15,431 nucleotides of DNA from contig JAFLSP010000029.1 in NCBI GenBank assembly GCA_022510885.1, positions 1 through 15,431 on the forward strand, in the 5' to 3' direction. The notes under the pieces are model-generated. The model did not search any database. It was not told the DNA's origin and saw only the letters and a program-made list of their open reading frames with translations. Made by a program: the position numbers and the translations under genes. Below, in pieces: positions 12,575 to 15,431 of the stretch; positions within the stretch are counted from its first letter, which is position 1, and each line of letters opens with the position of its first letter. This stretch comes from Treponema sp. GTDB taxonomy: Bacteria; Spirochaetota; Spirochaetia; Treponematales; Treponemataceae.

Positions 12575-14110
12575 CTACCGCGCGTATTCAACAATCCGCG
12601 TCTCGCGAATCATCGTCAGCTTGATTCTGCCCGGATAGCGCAAGTCCGTCTCAATCTGCTTGGCAATCTTCCGCGCCAGTTCCTTGACCTCGCCGTCGGG
12701 AATTTTGTCGTTGTTGACCAAAATGCGCAGTTCGCGCCCCGCCTGAATGGCATAGGCCTTCTCCACGCCGTCAAACTTCTCGGCAGTTTCTTCGAGGTTC
12801 TCCAGACGCTTGACGTAATTGTCCACCGTCTCGCGCCGTGCACCCGGACGGGCGGCACTGATAGCGTCGGCAATCTGCACGATGACCGCCTCCACCGTCG
12901 TCGCCTCAACGTCGTTGTGGTGCGCGGCAATCGCATTGACAACCTTGGCATCCTCGCCCATCTTGCGCGCCATCTCCGCGCCCATTTCGGCATGGTTCTG
13001 GTCACTGTCGCTTTCCGCACCTTTGCCGATGTCATGCAGCAGCGCGGCGCGCTTCGCAAGCTCCCGGTCCGCGCCCAACTCCGCCGCAAGCACCGCCGCC
13101 AGTTCCGCGACTTCCTTGCTGTGACCGAGCACGTTCTGCCCGTAGCTCATGCGGAAATACAGCCGCCCGAGCGCACGGACACCGTCCTGGTTCATGTTGT
13201 GGATACCCAGGTCGAACAGCGCCTTCTCGCCCTCTTCGTAAATCTTCTGCTGAATCTCGCGCGTCACTTTCTGCACGATTTCTTCAATGCGCGCCGGATG
13301 AATGCGCCCGTCCGTGACCAAGCGCTCCAACGACTGCTTGGCGATTTCCTTGCGCACGGGGTCAAAGCAACTGATGACCACCGCCTCCGGCGTATCATCG
13401 ATGATAATATCCGCGCCGGTCAGCGTCTCCAACGTGCGGATGTTGCGCCCCTCACGCCCGATGATACGCCCCTTCATCTCGTCGCTCGGAAGCGAGACCG
13501 TCGTCACCGTGATGTCGCTCGTGACCTCCGTCGCCACGCGCTGAATAGTAGAAACGAGGATTTCCTGCGCCTTTTTCTCCGCCGTCAGCTGCGCTTCCTG
13601 CTCAATCCTGTTGAGCAAGACCTGCGCGTCATGGCGGGCATCGTTCTCAAGGCTCTTGATGATTAAATCCTTCGCCTCCTGCTGGGAAAGCCCCGAAATG
13701 CGTTCCAATTCGGTGCGGAGCGTCTCCTCCTGCGCCGCAAACGCATCCTCACGCCTTTTCATAGACGCAAGCCGTCCGGCGAATTCCTGCTCTTTCCGGT
13801 CAAATTCGGCAGAACGCTTGTCTACCAGCTCCTCTTTTTTGGCGACACGCGCCTCATACTTCTGCACCTCAGTGCGGCGTTCCCGGTTCTCCCGTTCCTG
13901 CTGGTTTCGTTCACGAATGAGCTGCTCTTTTGCCTCAAGCAAAATTTCTTTCTTCTGTGCTTCGGCCTCTTTTATCGCATCCTGTTTTACACGTTCAGCT
14001 TTTTGCTCTGACGCAGACAACTGAAATCTGGCATACAGCCAGCGAATAATCCATCCTAGAACAATTCCCGCAAGAGGAAGAACGATGAACAACAACAGGT
14101 TCATACGCAT
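12575..14110 (-). CDS. rny: Ribonuclease Y
   Basis: This 511-residue membrane-anchored endoribonuclease initiates mRNA decay. In order it has an N-terminal transmembrane helix (4-22), a long charged coiled coil (about 30-190), and a KH RNA-binding domain with GRIIGREGRN (214-223). The catalytic HD domain follows, with LLHDIGKG (H359/D360), a downstream AHHND motif and RPGARRE. The C-terminal RNase Y-specific segment ends MIRETRIVEYAR. All expected residues are present and the length is normal. Start: the ATG at 14110 has AAGGAG about 7 nt upstream. A second ATG two codons later is possible. It is the first gene of the five-gene minus-strand operon and lies behind a perfect sigma-70 promoter, with a structured leader of about 50 nt. 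Confidence 0.97.
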   Translation of the reverse strand: MRMNLLLFIVLPLAGIVLGWIIRWLYARFQLSASEQKAERVKQDAIKEAEAQKKEILLEAKEQLIRERNQQERENRERRTEVQKYEARVAKKEELVDKRSAEFDRKEQEFAGRLASMKRREDAFAAQEETLRTELERISGLSQQEAKDLIIKSLENDARHDAQVLLNRIEQEAQLTAEKKAQEILVSTIQRVATEVTSDITVTTVSLPSDEMKGRIIGREGRNIRTLETLTGADIIIDDTPEAVVISCFDPVRKEIAKQSLERLVTDGRIHPARIEEIVQKVTREIQQKIYEEGEKALFDLGIHNMNQDGVRALGRLYFRMSYGQNVLGHSKEVAELAAVLAAELGADRELAKRAALLHDIGKGAESDSDQNHAEMGAEMARKMGEDAKVVNAIAAHHNDVEATTVEAVIVQIADAISAARPGARRETVDNYVKRLENLEETAEKFDGVEKAYAIQAGRELRILVNNDKIPDGEVKELARKIAKQIETDLRYPGRIKLTMIRETRIVEYAR

Positions 14111-14128
14111 TCTTCAACTCCTTACGCT

Positions 14129-14154
14129 GCATCCGCCCCCTCAGGGCGAAATGC
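14129..14154 (-). promoter_or_regulatory. Stem-loop in the rny 5' leader
   Basis: GCAT (14129-14132) pairs with ATGC (14151-14154), and CGCCC (14134-14138) with GGGCG (14144-14148). This leaves a five-base loop and small internal bulges. It lies between the promoter and the Shine-Dalgarno site of rny. No T-run follows on the minus strand, so it is not an ordinary terminator. A leader structure on a ribonuclease mRNA could allow self-regulated decay. Confidence 0.5.
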
Positions 14155-14167
14155 AAACACATTCTGC

Positions 14168-14196
14168 ATTATACTCGAAGAATTTTGAATTGTCAA
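14168..14196 (-). promoter_or_regulatory. Consensus sigma-70 promoter of the rny-pyrG-lptCAB operon
   Basis: On the minus strand, TTGACA (14196-14191) and TATAAT (14173-14168) are both perfect and separated by exactly 17 bp. The predicted start is near 14161, giving a leader of about 50 nt to the rny ATG. Promoters this close to consensus are usually strong and constitutive. Confidence 0.85.
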
Positions 14197-14217
14197 ACAA
14201 ATTCACTCGTCAGGCGC

Positions 14218-14245
14218 GAAAAATCAGACGAAAGCCGACTGTCTG
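14218..14245 (-). terminator. Possible terminator after the GH18 gene
   Basis: On the minus strand, CAGAC (14245-14241) and GTCTG (14229-14225) form a 5-bp stem with an 11-nt loop, followed by ATTTTT (14224-14219). It lies about 35 nt after the GH18 stop and just upstream of the rny promoter. The stem is short, so termination may be partial. Confidence 0.4.
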
Positions 14246-14279
14246 CCAAAGCACTTGTGCCTGCGAAAATCACCATGCC

Positions 14280-15251
14280 CTACCGCGCGACCGAAATCTC
14301 GTTCCAGAACGCCGGAATCTCCAGCCCCACCCGCCAGAACGCGAGCCGCGAAATCCCGTTGTCACGGTAACTTTTGCAGCGGGCGGCGCAAGTCTCCACG
14401 GTGTCATAAAAGACGGTGACGCGCGTCTGCACATCATAGGTAAAGCTCAGGTCGCCGTCTTTGGATTTTTTGAAATTCGATACCTTGTTCGCTTTTATGA
14501 TGTCGCCGACTTTGCTCATGCGGTACGCCTGGCTCGACCAGCGCAGGTCAGTCCAGGCGCGGGCATAAAACGAGCAGCCCATCACGAGCTTCTCCTCGGG
14601 AATCACGGACTTCGCGTAGTCGGCAATGCGCTTGCACCAGGAGACCGACGCAATCGGACCGGGCGCGCTCGTTGCCCAGTGCTCGTCGTATGCCATGATG
14701 ATGATTTTATCCACGATTTTCGCAAGCTCCGCGTAATCGTAGGCATCGCGCTCCAACGTCCGCGTGCGGGCAGGAATCGCGACCGAAAGCGTCTTTCCCC
14801 GGAGTTTTTTCTTCAGCCCCCGCAGGAAATCCCTGAAATTCTCGTCATCTTCCTTGACGACGTACTCCCAGTCAATCTGAACGCCATCGTAGTCTTTCGA
14901 CTCGGCAATAAGCTGCGCGGTGATTTTCTTGCACAGCGGAAGTTTAGGGTCGAGCAGAAGATGCGTCTGCGCCCTCGAATCCACCGTCGAAGTAATATGA
15001 ATGCGCCCCTTAAAATCAGGAAATTTCTCGCTCCGCTTCGGCACGCTCACAAAGTCGCTGAAATTGTTCACCGCGTTCACGAAATACCCGACATCCGTAA
15101 TCGGATAGTCCGCCGAAAGCGACGACTCCGAGCCAATCATCACATAGCCCCAAATCTCGCTGAACGGCATTCTATCAGATTTTTGTCCCGCAGCCTGCGC
15201 AAAAACCGTGAAAAGAAAGAAACAAGAAAGCGCGACAGATTTTCTGCTCAT
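14280..15251 (-). CDS. Secreted glycoside hydrolase family 18-type protein
   Basis: This 323-residue protein has an N-terminal signal peptide (charged MSRK, hydrophobic to about residue 20, cleavage likely after AQA). The TIM-barrel body has the GH18 catalytic signature YDGVQIDWEY, with D122, D127 and the proton donor E129. MAYDEHW is at about residue 187, and the final barrel strand has LAFWRVG near 308. GH18 members cleave beta-1,4-linked GlcNAc polymers (chitinases, peptidoglycan or spore-type glucosaminidases). The Q at position 125 within the DGVQIDWE motif is common in non-chitinase branches, so the substrate is uncertain; peptidoglycan or glycan remodelling is as likely as chitin. An AGGTGG site lies about 7 nt before the ATG. 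It is monocistronic, with a gap gene upstream behind its own terminator. Confidence 0.88.
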   Translation of the reverse strand: MSRKSVALSCFFLFTVFAQAAGQKSDRMPFSEIWGYVMIGSESSLSADYPITDVGYFVNAVNNFSDFVSVPKRSEKFPDFKGRIHITSTVDSRAQTHLLLDPKLPLCKKITAQLIAESKDYDGVQIDWEYVVKEDDENFRDFLRGLKKKLRGKTLSVAIPARTRTLERDAYDYAELAKIVDKIIIMAYDEHWATSAPGPIASVSWCKRIADYAKSVIPEEKLVMGCSFYARAWTDLRWSSQAYRMSKVGDIIKANKVSNFKKSKDGDLSFTYDVQTRVTVFYDTVETCAARCKSYRDNGISRLAFWRVGLEIPAFWNEISVAR

Positions 15252-15276
15252 TGGAAACCACCTTTTCTTAATTATC

Positions 15277-15308
15277 GACCGCCGGGGGATTTACAAGCGG
15301 TCTTTTTT
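15277..15308 (+). terminator. Terminator-like hairpin, + strand, in the GH18 leader
   Basis: GACCGC (15277-15282) and GCGGTC (15297-15302) form a 6-bp stem with a 14-nt loop, followed by TTTTTT (15303-15308). In the + direction this has terminator form, though no + strand gene precedes it. In the minus direction it would be a hairpin in the GH18 5' leader. It may block antisense transcription or be a leader structure. Confidence 0.35.
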
Positions 15309-15322
15309 AAAGACAGAAACAC

Positions 15323-15352
15323 AAAAAAAGACCCCGCCAAAGCGGAGTCTTT
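15323..15352 (-). terminator. Strong intrinsic terminator of the gap gene
   Basis: On the minus strand, AAAGACTCCGC (15352-15342), loop TTTG and GCGGGGTCTTT (15337-15327) form an 11-bp stem with one G-T wobble. The T-tract runs on through 15323, giving seven consecutive Ts. It begins about 38 nt after the stop at 15391. Confidence 0.85.
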
Positions 15353-15390
15353 CGTCAGCATACCGACATCAAACCGTAACAGTTCGGAAC

Positions 15391-15431
15391 TTAGCAGTTC
15401 TCGCTGAAGTATTTGATTGTGCGAACCATCT
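15391..15431 (-). CDS. gap: Probable type I glyceraldehyde-3-phosphate dehydrogenase, 3' end only
   Basis: The last 12 codons of a minus-strand gene, MVRTIKYFSENC, end at TAA (15393-15391). Before them are two bases, AG, consistent with a CAG (Gln) codon. The tail (Q)MVRT-x-KYF-x-E is the usual C-terminus of bacterial type I GAPDH, where a final helix follows the NEYGYTxQ segment. The glycolytic enzyme makes 1,3-bisphosphoglycerate from glyceraldehyde-3-phosphate. The call rests on a short but distinctive tail and on the strong terminator, which suits a highly expressed gene. Confidence 0.6.
   Translation of the reverse strand, partial: MVRTIKYFSENC

Noticed and set aside
11993..13666. 557-codon open frame on the plus strand
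   Set aside because: It is antisense to pyrG and rny, whose motifs are complete. Composition (Arg, His, Asp-rich) is typical of a shadow frame.
14085..15407. 440-codon open frame on the plus strand
   Set aside because: It covers the GH18 gene antisense, the rny promoter and two terminators. The minus-strand GH18 has a signal peptide and catalytic motif, so this frame is chance.

Overview
The window looks like chromosome from a Treponema-type spirochaete, probably a fairly GC-rich host-associated species. This is inferred from gene content: an rny-pyrG-lptCAB operon, a cheR-cheB pair, a polyprenyl synthase/TPR/RseC cluster, phosphonate biosynthesis and a gap gene end. No rRNA or marker search was possible. 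Genes are tightly packed, with many ATGA stop/start overlaps.

Region 1 (1-3951, + strand) is an accessory cassette, less GC-rich than the rest. It opens with the last codons of a probable phosphonopyruvate decarboxylase (aepY). A structured gap follows, then four coupled genes: a calcineurin-like phosphoesterase, an extended-SDR epimerase/dehydratase, a LicC/PntC-like nucleotidyltransferase and a Rossmann-fold oxidoreductase of unknown specificity. A 28-codon ORF overlaps the last stop. Together they look like enzymes making and activating a phosphonate (or a related phosphorylated headgroup) for cell-surface glycans or lipids.

Region 2 (3952-4840) is a non-coding and foreign-looking island. 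It holds a promoter-to-terminator unit that could be a roughly 90-nt small RNA, an eight-unit 22-bp tandem repeat array with internal dyads, and a minus-strand gene of a DUF6078-like family otherwise known to me from Bacteroidales. The last repeat unit runs into that gene's stop codon. This is the best candidate for an undescribed element here.

Region 3 (4841-6851, + strand) is a three-gene operon: polyprenyl diphosphate synthase, a TPR protein and an RseC/MucC-family membrane protein. It converges on region 4 (6870-8924, - strand), cheR-cheB, the methyltransferase and methylesterase for chemoreceptor adaptation.

Region 5 (8988-14196, - strand) is a five-gene operon, rny-pyrG-lptC-lptA-lptB, behind a perfect-consensus sigma-70 promoter and a leader hairpin. 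It couples mRNA decay, CTP synthesis and lipid transport to the outer membrane. PyrG is notable: the glutaminase nucleophile cysteine is replaced by aspartate, and two neighbouring glutamine-site motifs are also altered.

Region 6 (14218-15431, - strand) holds a secreted GH18-type protein and, beyond a strong terminator, the 3' end of a probable type I glyceraldehyde-3-phosphate dehydrogenase gene.
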